Below, one piece after another: positions 44,785 to 52,795 of a stretch of 64,000 bases of DNA. Each line of letters begins with the position of its first letter. Position 1 is the stretch's first letter. The notes below the pieces were generated by a model, which worked only from the letters and a program-made list of their open reading frames with translations, was not told the DNA's origin and ran no database searches. The stretch lies in NCBI GenBank assembly GCA_003343845.1, contig QAKK01000041.1, positions 1-64,000 on the forward strand, read 5' to 3'. The translations under genes were made by a program, and so were the position numbers. Source of the stretch: Oscillospiraceae bacterium (lineage in GTDB: Bacteria > Bacillota > Clostridia > Oscillospirales > CAG-272).

Positions 44785-44813
44785 TTGACTTCCCCGCCCC
44801 GATGTGTTAAAAT
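44785..44813 (+). promoter_or_regulatory. Promoter of the CPBP protease gene
   Basis: TTGACT (44785-44790) and TAAAAT (44808-44813) with a 17-base spacer lie 30 bases upstream of the start codon at 44843. Confidence 0.8.
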
Positions 44814-44842
44814 AAATGCAGTAACTGTTTCGGAGGCACACC

Positions 44843-45847
44843 ATGCAAAATGAAATGCAAAAACCCAGCGACAAACTGAAAGCCGCGCGGCACACCTTTT
44901 CCCTCCTCGGCTTTTCCGCGCTCCTGTTGCTTGTCGGTCAGCTACTTGTGAGCGTGCTTGTCGGCATCTGCATCGGGCTTTTCTTTCCCGAAGGCAACAC
45001 CCCTGCATGGCTGACAATGCTCCTTGCCTATATCGGCGTATACGGCGTCGCTTTTCCGCTTTCCGCCCTGCCCCTGTGCCGCCTTCCTGCCGCAGCCCCC
45101 GACAAGGGAAAGATCAGCGTGAAGCATTTTCTCGCCTTTTTGCCGGTACTCTATCTGTGCAGCTACGTCGGCGCGCTGCTCGGCAATCTCGTCGGTTCGC
45201 TTGCGTCCGATGCGCTTGGTTTGCAGATCACAAACGGCGTAGATGCGCTGATGGAGAACAACACGCTTCTGTTATTCTTCATCACCGTGATCCTCGCGCC
45301 GATCTGTGAGGAATGGTTTTTCCGCAAGCTGCTCATCGACCGCACACGCGGCTACGGTGAAAAGCTCGCCGTGGTGGTCTCCGCGCTGCTGTTCGCCTTC
45401 TACCACACGAATATCTATCAGTTTTTCTATGCCTTCTTCATCGGTCTTGTCTTCGGCTATGTCTACCTGCGCACCGGCAAAGTGACAATCACCGCGCTCA
45501 TGCACGCAATTTTCAACTTCTTCGGCGGCATCATTTCCGCCGAAGTCCTGCGCGTCAGCGACATCATGTCCGTCCTCGAAGCAGAAACGATCGAGGCACA
45601 GGTTGCCGCCATTAAAGCCAACCCGGTCGGCATCGGCATCTTCTTTGTCTACGGCTTTCTTTGCCTCGGTCTGCTCATCGGCGGCTGCGTGCTGCTTGTC
45701 AAATACCGTAAGAAGATCTTCTTCAAGCCGGCTGCCGAGCAGCTCCCGCCCGATACCGAGGGCGCAGCCGCCTTTGTCAACGTCGGCATGCTGATCTATA
45801 TCATCGTCTCCGCCGCTGCTGCATTCATCCTCGGAAGTATGATATAA
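44843..45847 (+). CDS. CPBP family intramembrane metalloprotease
   Basis: This 334-residue membrane protein has about eight hydrophobic segments and the CPBP/Abi catalytic motifs: EEWFFRK (EExxxR) near residue 154, FAFYHTNIYQ (FxxxH) near 190 and the HAIFNFFGG histidine near 230. In eukaryotes the family matures prenylated proteins; in bacteria members are linked to bacteriocin self-immunity and signalling. No bacteriocin gene lies nearby. The C-terminal part adds three membrane segments beyond the catalytic core. CGGAGG precedes the ATG. Confidence 0.88.
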   Translation: MQNEMQKPSDKLKAARHTFSLLGFSALLLLVGQLLVSVLVGICIGLFFPEGNTPAWLTMLLAYIGVYGVAFPLSALPLCRLPAAAPDKGKISVKHFLAFLPVLYLCSYVGALLGNLVGSLASDALGLQITNGVDALMENNTLLLFFITVILAPICEEWFFRKLLIDRTRGYGEKLAVVVSALLFAFYHTNIYQFFYAFFIGLVFGYVYLRTGKVTITALMHAIFNFFGGIISAEVLRVSDIMSVLEAETIEAQVAAIKANPVGIGIFFVYGFLCLGLLIGGCVLLVKYRKKIFFKPAAEQLPPDTEGAAAFVNVGMLIYIIVSAAAAFILGSMI

Positions 45848-45908
45848 GGGGGCATCATCCCCTCCTTGCAAACGGCTGAGATTACAACGCGGAAGATTTT
45901 GTACAGAC

Positions 45909-45961
45909 TTGCCGCAAGTCGATGCCGCTTTATGATTATAAAGCAAGTCGGCTTGCGGCAA
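45909..45961. repeat. Two-tier inverted repeat after the CPBP gene
   Basis: TTGCCGCAAG (45909-45918) pairs with CTTGCGGCAA (45952-45961), and inside GCTTTAT (45927-45933) pairs with ATAAAGC (45938-45944). It is directly followed by the bidirectional terminator and has no T-run of its own. Confidence 0.6.
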
Positions 45962-45995
45962 AAAAAACCACGGAGAAGTCTCTCCGTGGTTTTTG
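45961..45995. terminator. Bidirectional terminator between CPBP gene and rplA
   Basis: ACCACGGAGA (45967-45976) pairs with TCTCCGTGGT (45981-45990), with seven As before and Ts after. It ends the leftward ribosomal operon 28 bases beyond the rplA stop, so rplJ-rplL are not co-transcribed downstream. Confidence 0.93.
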
Positions 45996-46022
45996 TTCTG
46001 TGCAAAAGATTCAAGCTGTGGC

Positions 46023-46712
46023 TCAGCCAAGCTTTGCGTAGTTGACCTTTACACCCGGACCCATCGTGGTTGCAATTACGCAGCTCTTGATGTACTGACC
46101 CTTTGCTGCTGCCGGCTTTGCCTTGATGATCGCGGTCATGATCGCGTCAAAGTTCTCGCCGATCTTCTCTGCGCCGAAGGACGCCTTGCCGATCGGGCAG
46201 TGGATGATGTTGGTCTTGTCGAGACGGTACTCGATCTTACCTGCCTTAGCTTCCTTAACAGCCTTGGCAACATCCATCGTAACCGTGCCTGCCTTCGGGT
46301 TCGGCATGAGTCCCTTAGGACCGAGAACCTTACCGAGGCGACCGATAACGCCCATCATGTCGGGCGTTGCGATTACAACATCAAAGTCGAACCAGTTCTC
46401 GGACGTGATCTTCTGAACCATGTCCTCAGCGCCGACATAGTCAGCACCTGCCTCGGTTGCGGCAGTCGCCTTGTCGCCCTTTGCAAAAACGAGGGTGCGG
46501 ACGGTCTTACCGGTACCGTTGGGGAGAACGATTGCGCCGCGGACCTGCTGGTCTGCGTGACGGGAGTCAACACCGAGACGGACATGCAGCTCGACGGTCT
46601 CGTCGAACTTTGCCTTCGCGGTCTGGCATACGAGTGCAACAGCCTCGGATGCGTCGTAAAGCTTGCTCTTGTCGATCAGCTTCGAACTTTCAATATACTT
46701 CTTTCCAGTCAT
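46023..46712 (-). CDS. rplA: 50S ribosomal protein L1
   Basis: This 229-residue protein forms the L1 stalk. Marks are GKKYIESSKLIDKSKLYDAS, the strand VELHVRLGVDSRHADQQVRG, the conserved GAEDMVQKI and LGPKGLMPNPKAGTV motif. Its start is 14 bases after rplK. Confidence 0.98.
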   Translation of the reverse strand: MTGKKYIESSKLIDKSKLYDASEAVALVCQTAKAKFDETVELHVRLGVDSRHADQQVRGAIVLPNGTGKTVRTLVFAKGDKATAATEAGADYVGAEDMVQKITSENWFDFDVVIATPDMMGVIGRLGKVLGPKGLMPNPKAGTVTMDVAKAVKEAKAGKIEYRLDKTNIIHCPIGKASFGAEKIGENFDAIMTAIIKAKPAAAKGQYIKSCVIATTMGPGVKVNYAKLG

Positions 46713-46726
46713 CGTCGATACCCTCC

Positions 46727-47152
46727 TCAGTCTTCAACCGTAACGCCCATGCTGCGAGCGGTACCTGCCACCATGCTCATCGCGCTCTCGACCGAGCTTG
46801 CGTTGAGGTCGGGCATCTTGGTCTCTGCGATCTTTCTGACCTGCTCCTTGGTGAGGGACGCGACCTTGGTCTTGTTCGGCGTGCCCGAAGCGGTCTCAAT
46901 GCCGCAAGCCTTCTTGATCAGAACGGCTGCGGGAGGGGTCTTGGTGATAAACGTGAACGAACGGTCAGCGTAAACCGTGATGACGACAGGGATAATCAGA
47001 CCCATGTCGTTCTTGGTTCTCTCGTTGAACTCCTTGGTGAAGTTCGGGATCGAAACACCGTACTGACCGAGTGCAGGACCGATAGGCGGCTGAGGCGTTG
47101 CCTTGCCGGCAGGGATCTGCAGTTTAATGTAACCGGAAATCTTCTTTGCCAT
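46727..47152 (-). CDS. rplK: 50S ribosomal protein L11
   Basis: At 141 residues from MAKKISGYIK this has the standard L11 length. The RNA-binding and factor-site segments ATPQPPIGPALGQYGVSIPN, TKTPPAAVLIKKACGIE and the end VAGTARSMGVTVED are present. A longer frame from 47167 is not supported by a ribosome binding site; GGAGG lies before 47152. Confidence 0.98.
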   Translation of the reverse strand: MAKKISGYIKLQIPAGKATPQPPIGPALGQYGVSIPNFTKEFNERTKNDMGLIIPVVITVYADRSFTFITKTPPAAVLIKKACGIETASGTPNKTKVASLTKEQVRKIAETKMPDLNASSVESAMSMVAGTARSMGVTVED

Positions 47153-47242
47153 TTTAACTACCTCCAAATGTGGTTACTCGAGGAAATCAAGAATTTTTCC
47201 TCTCCCACCTGCCCTTTGACAAAGGGCGAAACATCCTGATGT
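47153..47242 (-). other. Repeat remnant between nusG and rplK
   Basis: This 90-base gap carries GCCCTTTGTCAAAGGGC (minus strand), a 6-bp hairpin followed by AGGTGGGAGAGG. It resembles one arm of the dispersed intergenic repeats elsewhere in the window. No terminator T-run follows, so the operon should be read through. Confidence 0.5.
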
Positions 47243-47785
47243 TCAGTCTGCGAGCTTAATGTCGCCGACGTCGATCTTGACAGGCATGTCACGCTTGCCG
47301 GTGTTGACCAGCACCGTGACGCTTGCGCCGTCCTCGGAAACATCATAGATCTTACCGCTGAAGCCTTCAAACGAGCCGCGCACGATCTTGATCATGTCGC
47401 CGACCTTGAAGGTGTTTTCGCGATGCGCCTCGCCACCCTGCATGATGGCAAGCTCTTCGTCCGTCAGCGGAACGGGACGCGAGCCGGGGCCTACAAAGCC
47501 CGTAACGCCGCGAACATTGCGCACAACATGCCAGCTTTCGTCCGTCATCGTCATTTTGATGAAAACGTAGCCGGGCAACAGCTTCTGCTCGGTTTCCTTC
47601 TCCGTACCGGCGTCGGTGGTCTCAATGACCGTCTCCGTCGGGATTCTGATCTCATAGATCAGATGACCGAGATTTCTGTTTTCGATAATTTTTTCGAGAT
47701 TGGTCTTCACCTTGTTCTCGTATCCGGAGTAGGTATGCGCAACGTACCACCTCGGACCGAGGTTCATCTCATCGAAATCGCTCAT
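47243..47785 (-). CDS. nusG: Transcription termination/antitermination protein NusG
   Basis: This 180-residue protein binds RNA polymerase and links it to Rho or the ribosome. The NGN domain shows PRWYVAHTYSGYENKVKTNL and YVFIKMTMTDESWHVVRN, GVTGFVGPGSRPVPLTDEE follows, and the KOW motif is FKVGDMIKIVRGSFEGFSG. It lies between secE and rplK, as in most bacteria. Confidence 0.97.
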   Translation of the reverse strand: MSDFDEMNLGPRWYVAHTYSGYENKVKTNLEKIIENRNLGHLIYEIRIPTETVIETTDAGTEKETEQKLLPGYVFIKMTMTDESWHVVRNVRGVTGFVGPGSRPVPLTDEELAIMQGGEAHRENTFKVGDMIKIVRGSFEGFSGKIYDVSEDGASVTVLVNTGKRDMPVKIDVGDIKLAD

Positions 47786-47799
47786 GCTTGTCTCTCCGC

Positions 47800-48015
47800 T
47801 CAGAACAGACGTCCGAGTGCAATGATCCCGGACGAGAATCCGAGGTCAAGAACGGCGATGATCGCCGCAAGAACAACGGTGAAAGCGACAACGATCGCGG
47901 TGCTGTTCTTCACAGACTTGAACGGGCACCAGGTGATCTTCTTCAGTTCGCTCTTGTAGTCGCGGAAGAATTTTGCAACGCGGCCGGGCTTCTTTTCTTT
48001 CGTAGCTTCTGCCAT
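47800..48015 (-). CDS. secE: Preprotein translocase subunit SecE
   Basis: This 71-residue protein has the short single-helix form of Gram-positive SecE. The amphipathic segment VAKFFRDYKSELKKITWCPF precedes one transmembrane helix (about 43-63). It stabilises SecY. It is coupled with nusG at a 14-base spacing. Confidence 0.95.
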   Translation of the reverse strand: MAEATKEKKPGRVAKFFRDYKSELKKITWCPFKSVKNSTAIVVAFTVVLAAIIAVLDLGFSSGIIALGRLF

Positions 48016-48031
48016 TTTGTCGTCCTCCCGA

Positions 48032-48181
48032 TTACTTCGTCTCTCTGTGGAGCGTGTGCTTGTTGCAGAAACGGCAGTACTTGTTCATCTCAAGTCTGTC
48101 GGGATCGTTTTTCTTGTTCTTCTTGGTCTCGTAGTTTCTCTGCTTGCACTCGCTGCACGCCAGGGTGATCTTTACTCTCAT
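48032..48181 (-). CDS. rpmG: 50S ribosomal protein L33
   Basis: This 49-residue protein, MRVKITLACSECKQRNYET to CNKHTLHRETK, has both CxxC pairs, so it is the zinc-binding form of L33. It heads the rpmG-secE-nusG-rplK-rplA operon. A longer open frame to 48376 is not real; GGAGG lies right before the ATG at 48181. Confidence 0.97.
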   Translation of the reverse strand: MRVKITLACSECKQRNYETKKNKKNDPDRLEMNKYCRFCNKHTLHRETK

Positions 48182-48328
48182 GTCGGCACCTCCTGTTTGT
48201 TTTTCGGGCATGCGCCCGTCTGCGGCATAGCCGCCGTACCTCCCTCTCCAAACGGGGGCTTCGCGCCGAAGGAATAAGCGCGCGTGCAAAAGCACGACGA
48301 AAAAGCCCTCCTTGACAGAGGTAAGACC

Positions 48329-48357
48329 ATTATAGCAAGTCTCGGCGCATCTGTCAA
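48329..48357 (-). promoter_or_regulatory. Consensus promoter of the rpmG-secE-nusG-rplKA operon
   Basis: On the minus strand TTGACA (48357-48352) and TATAAT (48334-48329) have a 17-base spacer, about 150 bases upstream of rpmG. The -35 box is part of TCCTTGACAG, which recurs at 48309-48318 just downstream of the start site. Confidence 0.93.
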
Positions 48358-48461
48358 GGACTTTTGCGATTTTCACGGAAAGTTTTTATTCAATATTAAT
48401 GTAATCCCCCACGATTGACGCAGGCAGGATACAAAAAACAAAGCAAAAGTGCAAAAAGTGC

Positions 48462-48490
48462 TTTCTTTTTTCTGTCGGATATGCTATGAT
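48462..48490 (+). promoter_or_regulatory. Probable extended -10 promoter of tsaE
   Basis: TATGAT (48485-48490) has TGC just upstream (extended -10), with a weak TTTCTT -35 at 17 bases (48462-48467). It lies about 50 bases before the tsaE start. Confidence 0.5.
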
Positions 48491-48538
48491 TATATGGTAT
48501 ACAGTATTACCGCGGCATGCGGGTGAAAGGAGCGCGCC

Positions 48539-48994
48539 ATGGCACAGCAGATGACCTATACCACTGCCGGTACGGCGGAGACCGAAGCCGTCGGACGCGC
48601 GCTTTGCGAGCGGCTGCTCGCAGCGGGCAGAAGGACCGCGTTTGTCGCCCTTTTCGGCGACCTTGGCGTTGGCAAGACTGCCTTTGTGCGCGGCTTTGTC
48701 TCGGCGCTTCTGCCGGATGCCCGCGTGAAAAGTCCGACCTACACCATCGTCAATGAATACCGCGGCGCAAGCATCCCCGTCTTCCACTTCGACGTCTACC
48801 GCATCGAGGGAGAGGATGACCTCTACTCCACCGGCTACTACGACTATCTCGACGCAGGCTATCTGCTCTGCGAATGGAGCGAGAAGATCCCGTTTGCCCT
48901 GCCCGGTGACCGCATCACCGTCCGGATCGAGAAGACCGACGGCGCAGACGGGCGGCGCATCACCCTCACACTGCCGGAAGGCGCTTCGGACTGA
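48539..48994 (+). CDS. tsaE: tRNA t6A biosynthesis ATPase TsaE
   Basis: This 151-residue P-loop ATPase regulates the TsaBD complex in t6A synthesis. The Walker A is LFGDLGVGKTAFVRGFVSAL near residue 37, followed by VKSPTYTIVNEYRG, FHFDVYRIEGEDDLYSTGY and CEWSEKIPFALP. It is followed by tsaB at 29 bases, while tsaD sits 14 kb away with rimI. Confidence 0.96.
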   Translation: MAQQMTYTTAGTAETEAVGRALCERLLAAGRRTAFVALFGDLGVGKTAFVRGFVSALLPDARVKSPTYTIVNEYRGASIPVFHFDVYRIEGEDDLYSTGYYDYLDAGYLLCEWSEKIPFALPGDRITVRIEKTDGADGRRITLTLPEGASD

Positions 48995-49023
48995 CCGCAC
49001 ACGCGAAAGGATTTTTGCATATC

Positions 49024-49725
49024 ATGAGAATACTCGCCCTGGATTCAACGGCTAAGGTCGCCGCGGCAGCCCTGCTCGACGACGACCGTCTGCTCTGCAA
49101 AGCGGCGGTGTCCGATGCCATGACCCATTCGGCAACCCTGCTGCCCGAGATTGAACGGCTGCTGAAAGATGCCGGTCTCACCTTTGCCGACATCGACCTG
49201 TTTGCCGCATCGGCAGGTCCCGGCTCCTTCACCGGCGTGCGCATCGGCGCGGCAACGCTCAAGGGTATCGCCTTCGGCAGGAACAAGCCCTGCTGTGCCG
49301 TCAGCGCACTTGAAGCGCTGGCATACAACCTCCGCCGGACAGACGGCATCGTCTGTGCCCTGATGGATGCGCGGCGCGGACAGTTCTACACCGCAACATT
49401 CGCCGTGGCGGACGGGAAAGTCACCCGCCTCAGCCCCGATGAAGCGAAGAGCGGTGAAGAGATCGCGGCATCGCTTGCCGCCTATCCGCACGTCACTCTG
49501 GTTGGCGACGGCGCGGCGGTCGCCCTGCCCTTCTTCGACGGGTTGCCCGTCGAGCTCTGTCCCGAAGAAAACCGTCTCGCAGACGGCGAGAGCGTGGGGC
49601 TTGTCGCCTATGCCATGTACCGCGCGGGCAGAACCGTGAGCGACGCGGATTTTGCCCCGGTCTACCTGCGGCTGCCGCAGGCGGAGCGCGAACGGCTGGA
49701 AAAAGAAAAAGCAGCGGCGCGCTGA
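49024..49725 (+). CDS. tsaB: tRNA t6A biosynthesis protein TsaB
   Basis: This 233-residue protein is the inactive TsaD-like partner. The ASKHA-fold start MRILALDSTAKVAAAALLDD, LLPEIERLLKDAGLTFADID, the conserved FAASAGPGSFTGVRIGAATL and ALMDARRGQFYTATF are present. The start at 49024 is the first ATG with family-like sequence; a TTG at 49015 is possible. The last 15 residues are highly charged. Confidence 0.96.
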   Translation: MRILALDSTAKVAAAALLDDDRLLCKAAVSDAMTHSATLLPEIERLLKDAGLTFADIDLFAASAGPGSFTGVRIGAATLKGIAFGRNKPCCAVSALEALAYNLRRTDGIVCALMDARRGQFYTATFAVADGKVTRLSPDEAKSGEEIAASLAAYPHVTLVGDGAAVALPFFDGLPVELCPEENRLADGESVGLVAYAMYRAGRTVSDADFAPVYLRLPQAERERLEKEKAAAR

Positions 49726-49785
49726 CATGCGCATGCCGCTGTCGTTATAAGCTGTAGTCAGAAAAAGAAAGGGTTTGCAAACACC

Positions 49786-50247
49786 ATGATTTTCAAGCAT
49801 ATTGTCATCGGCGCGGACAGCGCCGGCTATCACCTCAAGGAACAGATCAAGGAAAAGCTCATCGCAGACGGCTATGACGTGACCGACTGCGGCACCGACT
49901 CGGATGCCTCCTGCCACTATCCCGTCTACGGCGCGGCAGTCGCCAAAGCGGTGCGCGCAGCGGGCGCCGACACCTGCGGCATCCTCGTCTGCGGTACGGG
50001 CGTGGGCATGAGCATGGTCGCCAATAAATTCAAGGGCATCCGCGCGGCATGCTGCTCGGACACCTTCTCCGCGCGCATGACCCGCGCGCACAACGACGCG
50101 AACATTCTCTGCTTCGGTGCGCGTGTCGTCGGCTACGGGCTTGCCTGCGACCTCGTGGACGCCTTTCTCGGCGCAGCCTTTGAGGGCGGCAGGCATCAGA
50201 CCCGCGTGGACATGATCACGGCGATCGAAGAGGAGGAGCGCAAATGA
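49786..50247 (+). CDS. rpiB: Ribose-5-phosphate isomerase B-type (RpiB/LacAB)
   Basis: This 153-residue sugar-phosphate isomerase interconverts ribose- and ribulose-5-phosphate or the like. The start VIGADSAGYHLKEQIKEKLI, the catalytic Cys in GILVCGTGVGMSMVANKFKG and the segment LSRMTRAHND-like SARMTRAHNDANILCFGARV fit RpiB. Lac-type substrates cannot be excluded. It overlaps the next gene by 4 bases. Confidence 0.92.
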   Translation: MIFKHIVIGADSAGYHLKEQIKEKLIADGYDVTDCGTDSDASCHYPVYGAAVAKAVRAAGADTCGILVCGTGVGMSMVANKFKGIRAACCSDTFSARMTRAHNDANILCFGARVVGYGLACDLVDAFLGAAFEGGRHQTRVDMITAIEEEERK

Positions 50248-50918
50248 GCAACATTCCTTCGATCAGCGAGCTGTACGATCTCGACCACACCATTGCCAAG
50301 GCGCTGTTTCTGCGCCACACCTACCCGTGGGAAGTGCTGAAGGAGCTGAAAGCCTTCATTCTCGCCCTCGGCGAGACCTTGCCGACAGACGAATACGACC
50401 ACCCCGAGGAGGGTGTGTGGATCGCGAAGGACGCCAAGGTCTTTCCGAGCGCGTATATCGGCGCGCCCTGCATCATCGACCACGGCGCGGAGATCCGCCA
50501 CTGCGCGTTCATCCGCGGCAGCGCCATCATCGGCAAGAATTCGGTCTTCGGCAACTCCTGCGAGATCAAGAATTCGATCATCTTCGACGATGCGCAGACC
50601 CCGCACTACAACTACGTCGGGGACTCCGTCCTCGGCTGGCACGCGCACATGGGCGCGGGCTCGATCACCTCGAATGTCAAGAGCGACCGGACGAACATCG
50701 TCATCCGCTGCGGCAAGGAGACCGCCGAGACCGGCGCCTACAAGATCGGCGCGATGCTCGGTGATTTTGTCGAGGTCGGCTGCAACAGCGTGCTGAACCC
50801 GGGCACGATCATCGGTAAACACACCAACATCTATCCGCTCTCGCGCGTCCGCGGCGTGATCATGGCAGACAGCATCTACAAGTCCGCGGACAACATCGTC
50901 CTCAAAGAAAACAGATAG
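50244..50918 (+). CDS. Left-handed beta-helix acyltransferase, GlmU C-terminal-like
   Basis: This 224-residue protein consists of hexapeptide repeats (about 55-200), such as AYIGAPCIIDHGAEIRHCAF and GSAIIGKNSVFGNSCEI. The segment HYNYVGDSVLGWHAHMGAGS lines up with the acetyltransferase active site of GlmU (HLSYVGDAEVG and GAGSIT), including His121 in place of the catalytic base. There is no N-terminal uridylyltransferase half. It lies directly before glmM and glmS, suggesting acetylation of GlcN-1-phosphate or a related amino sugar. Sequence alone cannot prove the acceptor. Confidence 0.8.
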   Translation: MSNIPSISELYDLDHTIAKALFLRHTYPWEVLKELKAFILALGETLPTDEYDHPEEGVWIAKDAKVFPSAYIGAPCIIDHGAEIRHCAFIRGSAIIGKNSVFGNSCEIKNSIIFDDAQTPHYNYVGDSVLGWHAHMGAGSITSNVKSDRTNIVIRCGKETAETGAYKIGAMLGDFVEVGCNSVLNPGTIIGKHTNIYPLSRVRGVIMADSIYKSADNIVLKENR

Positions 50919-50935
50919 ACGAAAGGAAGATCCCT

Positions 50936-52300
50936 ATGGGAAGACTCTTCGGAACAGACGGCATCCGCGGCGTTGCCAACGAGAAGCTCACGGTTGAGCT
51001 TGCGGTTGCCACCGGGCGCGCCGTTGCCGCCTCCATCGGCATGGCAAAGGGCAAAAGCAATACCAAAAAGACCATTCTGCTCGGCATGGACACACGCATT
51101 TCCTCGGATATGCTTGCCTCTGCGCTGACCGCAGGTATTCTTTCGGTTGGCTATGACGTCATCAACCTCGGCGTGGTGCCGACACCAGCCGTCGCCTACC
51201 TCACCCGCCGCTACAAGGCGCGCGCGGGCATCATGATCTCGGCGTCGCACAACCCGTTTGAATTCAACGGCATCAAGGTCTTCAACGCCGACGGCTTCAA
51301 GCTCGCCGACGAGCTGGAGGAAAACATCGAGTCGATGGTGCTCGGCGAAGTGCCGATGCCGGAGTCGGCGACCGGCGCCAAGATCGGCAAAATCATTCAT
51401 AAGCCGGAAGCAATCGACGAATACATCCGATTTGTCGCCTCGACGACGACCGAACGCCTCGACGGGCTGACCGTCGCGTTCGACTGCGCGAACGGCTCTT
51501 CCTCCCGCACGGCGGAAAAGCTGTTCACCTCGCTCGGTGTCAAGTGCGTGATGCTCTCCGACAAGCCGGACGGCACCAACATCAATGCTGCCTGCGGCTC
51601 GACCCACCTCGAAAGCCTGATTGCCTGCGTCAAGGAGAAAAAGCTGGACATCGGCATCGCCTTTGACGGCGACGCGGACCGCGTGCTCTGCGTGGACGGA
51701 AACGGCGAGGTTGTGGACGGCGATATGATCATGGCAATCCTCGCGCTGGACATGAAGGCGCGCGGCAGACTGAAGAACAACACCGTTGTCGGCACGATCA
51801 TGTCCAACCTCGGGTTCATCCGTTTCTGCGAGGCAAACGACATCCGTTTTGCAGCAACCAAGGTCGGCGACCGCTACGTGCTGGAGGAAATGCTGCTGGA
51901 GGATTATGCCTTCGGCGGTGAGCAGTCCGGGCACATCATCTTCAAGGACTTCGCCACCACCGGCGACGGTCAGCTCTCCGCCGTGCAGCTGCTGGCGCAC
52001 ATTCACCGCAGCGGCAAGAAGCTCGCGGAGCTGAAGACGGTCATGACCAAGTATCCGCAGCTCATCGTCAACATCCGCACCACCGACGCGGCAAAGCTTG
52101 CCTTCTACACCGACGACGATGTGCGCGCCATCCTCGACGAGGGCAAGGAAAAACTCGGGAGCCACGGCAGACTGGTCGTGCGTCCGTCGGGCACCGAGCC
52201 GCTGATCCGCATCATGGCGGAGGGCGAGGACGAAGCCTTCACCGAGGCGATCGCAAAGCAGGTCGCCGAGCGGATCGAAGAGAAGCTGAAAGTATATTAA
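50936..52300 (+). CDS. glmM: Phosphoglucosamine mutase
   Basis: This 454-residue enzyme turns GlcN-6-P into GlcN-1-P for UDP-GlcNAc. The start MGRLFGTDGIRGVANEKLT, the phosphoserine site GIMISASHNPFEFNGIK (Ser104), the metal loop FDGDADRVLCVD and the sugar loop GEQSGHIIF are intact, as is the phosphate-binding end RPSGTEPLIRIMAEG. AAAGGA precedes the ATG. Confidence 0.97.
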   Translation: MGRLFGTDGIRGVANEKLTVELAVATGRAVAASIGMAKGKSNTKKTILLGMDTRISSDMLASALTAGILSVGYDVINLGVVPTPAVAYLTRRYKARAGIMISASHNPFEFNGIKVFNADGFKLADELEENIESMVLGEVPMPESATGAKIGKIIHKPEAIDEYIRFVASTTTERLDGLTVAFDCANGSSSRTAEKLFTSLGVKCVMLSDKPDGTNINAACGSTHLESLIACVKEKKLDIGIAFDGDADRVLCVDGNGEVVDGDMIMAILALDMKARGRLKNNTVVGTIMSNLGFIRFCEANDIRFAATKVGDRYVLEEMLLEDYAFGGEQSGHIIFKDFATTGDGQLSAVQLLAHIHRSGKKLAELKTVMTKYPQLIVNIRTTDAAKLAFYTDDDVRAILDEGKEKLGSHGRLVVRPSGTEPLIRIMAEGEDEAFTEAIAKQVAERIEEKLKVY

Positions 52301-52302
52301 AT

Positions 52303-52499
52303 CAGTAGAAAAACGAGTTTTTCGACTGTTGCAAGGGCGTTCAAACTCCTTTACGAACCTGCGGTTCGTTGTGTTTTTGTCTTCGTCGGCTGAACACCGA
52401 CGATTTCGCATTCGCGAAACCGACAAACATCACGCGCTCAGCCGCGCCGCCCTTTAAGGAGTAAAAAAGCCGGCACAGCCGTCTTTTTTACGGGATTTT
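52303..52499 (-). repeat. Two-hairpin dispersed element, long copy
   Basis: The hairpin CAGTAGAAAAAC..GTTTTTCGACTG (52303-52328) and the terminator-like block TTTAAGGAGTAAAAAAGCCG to CGGGATTTT (52453-52499) enclose 124 bases with three small stems (ACGAACC/GGTTCGT, GTCGG/CCGAC and TTTCG/CGAAA). The two ends match the element at 40090-40204 in reverse orientation. It lies between glmM and the glmS ribozyme. Confidence 0.8.
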
Positions 52500-52576
52500 A
52501 TATTTTGTTTTTCTGCGGCGAAGCCGCTGAAAATATACGCTCACAAAAGGGGCGTCGGCATGCGTGCCGCGCCTTT

Positions 52577-52726
52577 AGCGCCAGACCGCGCAACGCGCGG
52601 TTAACGAGGGTTCGGAGTGATCGAGAGCGGCAGATTTCTCTGCCCATTCGGCGGATACTCCGACGGCGGACTGCCGCCGCGTCTTCCGGCAAAACCGACG
52701 GGCAACCGTCCGACAACACGGAAGAT
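52577..52726 (+). ncRNA. glmS ribozyme (glucosamine-6-phosphate-activated)
   Basis: The conserved core is present in order: AGCGCCAGACC (cleavage expected between A52577 and G52578), GGTTAACGAGGG, ATCGAG, the hairpin GGCAGATTTCTCTGCC, TTCGGCGGATACTCCGA with GGCGGACTGCCGCC, and the P4 stem CTTCCGGCAAAACC to ACGGAAG. It matches the layout of the B. subtilis ribozyme by eye and lies 70 bases upstream of glmS. GlcN-6-P bound here triggers self-cleavage and mRNA decay. Confidence 0.95.
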
Positions 52727-52795
52727 ACGCAGAATACTTAAGAATTGAGACGGCAGCGGGGGATGAGCGCCCGCATGCCGTATTGTGTTTATATC

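Larger units (their letters stand above)
48182..48538. other. Divergent intergenic region rpmG / tsaE
   Basis: This 357-base region has no gene. From left to right it holds the rpmG ribosome binding site, a degenerate repeat remnant (CCCTCTCCAAACGGGGG, 48241-48257), the rpmG promoter, an AT-rich segment and a weak tsaE promoter. No riboswitch-like fold was recognised. Confidence 0.6.

Noticed and set aside
44665..44895. N-terminal extension of the EIIC-like permease
   Set aside because: The frame is open for 77 more codons but runs through the promoter at 44714-44742; the start at 44664 has a ribosome binding site.
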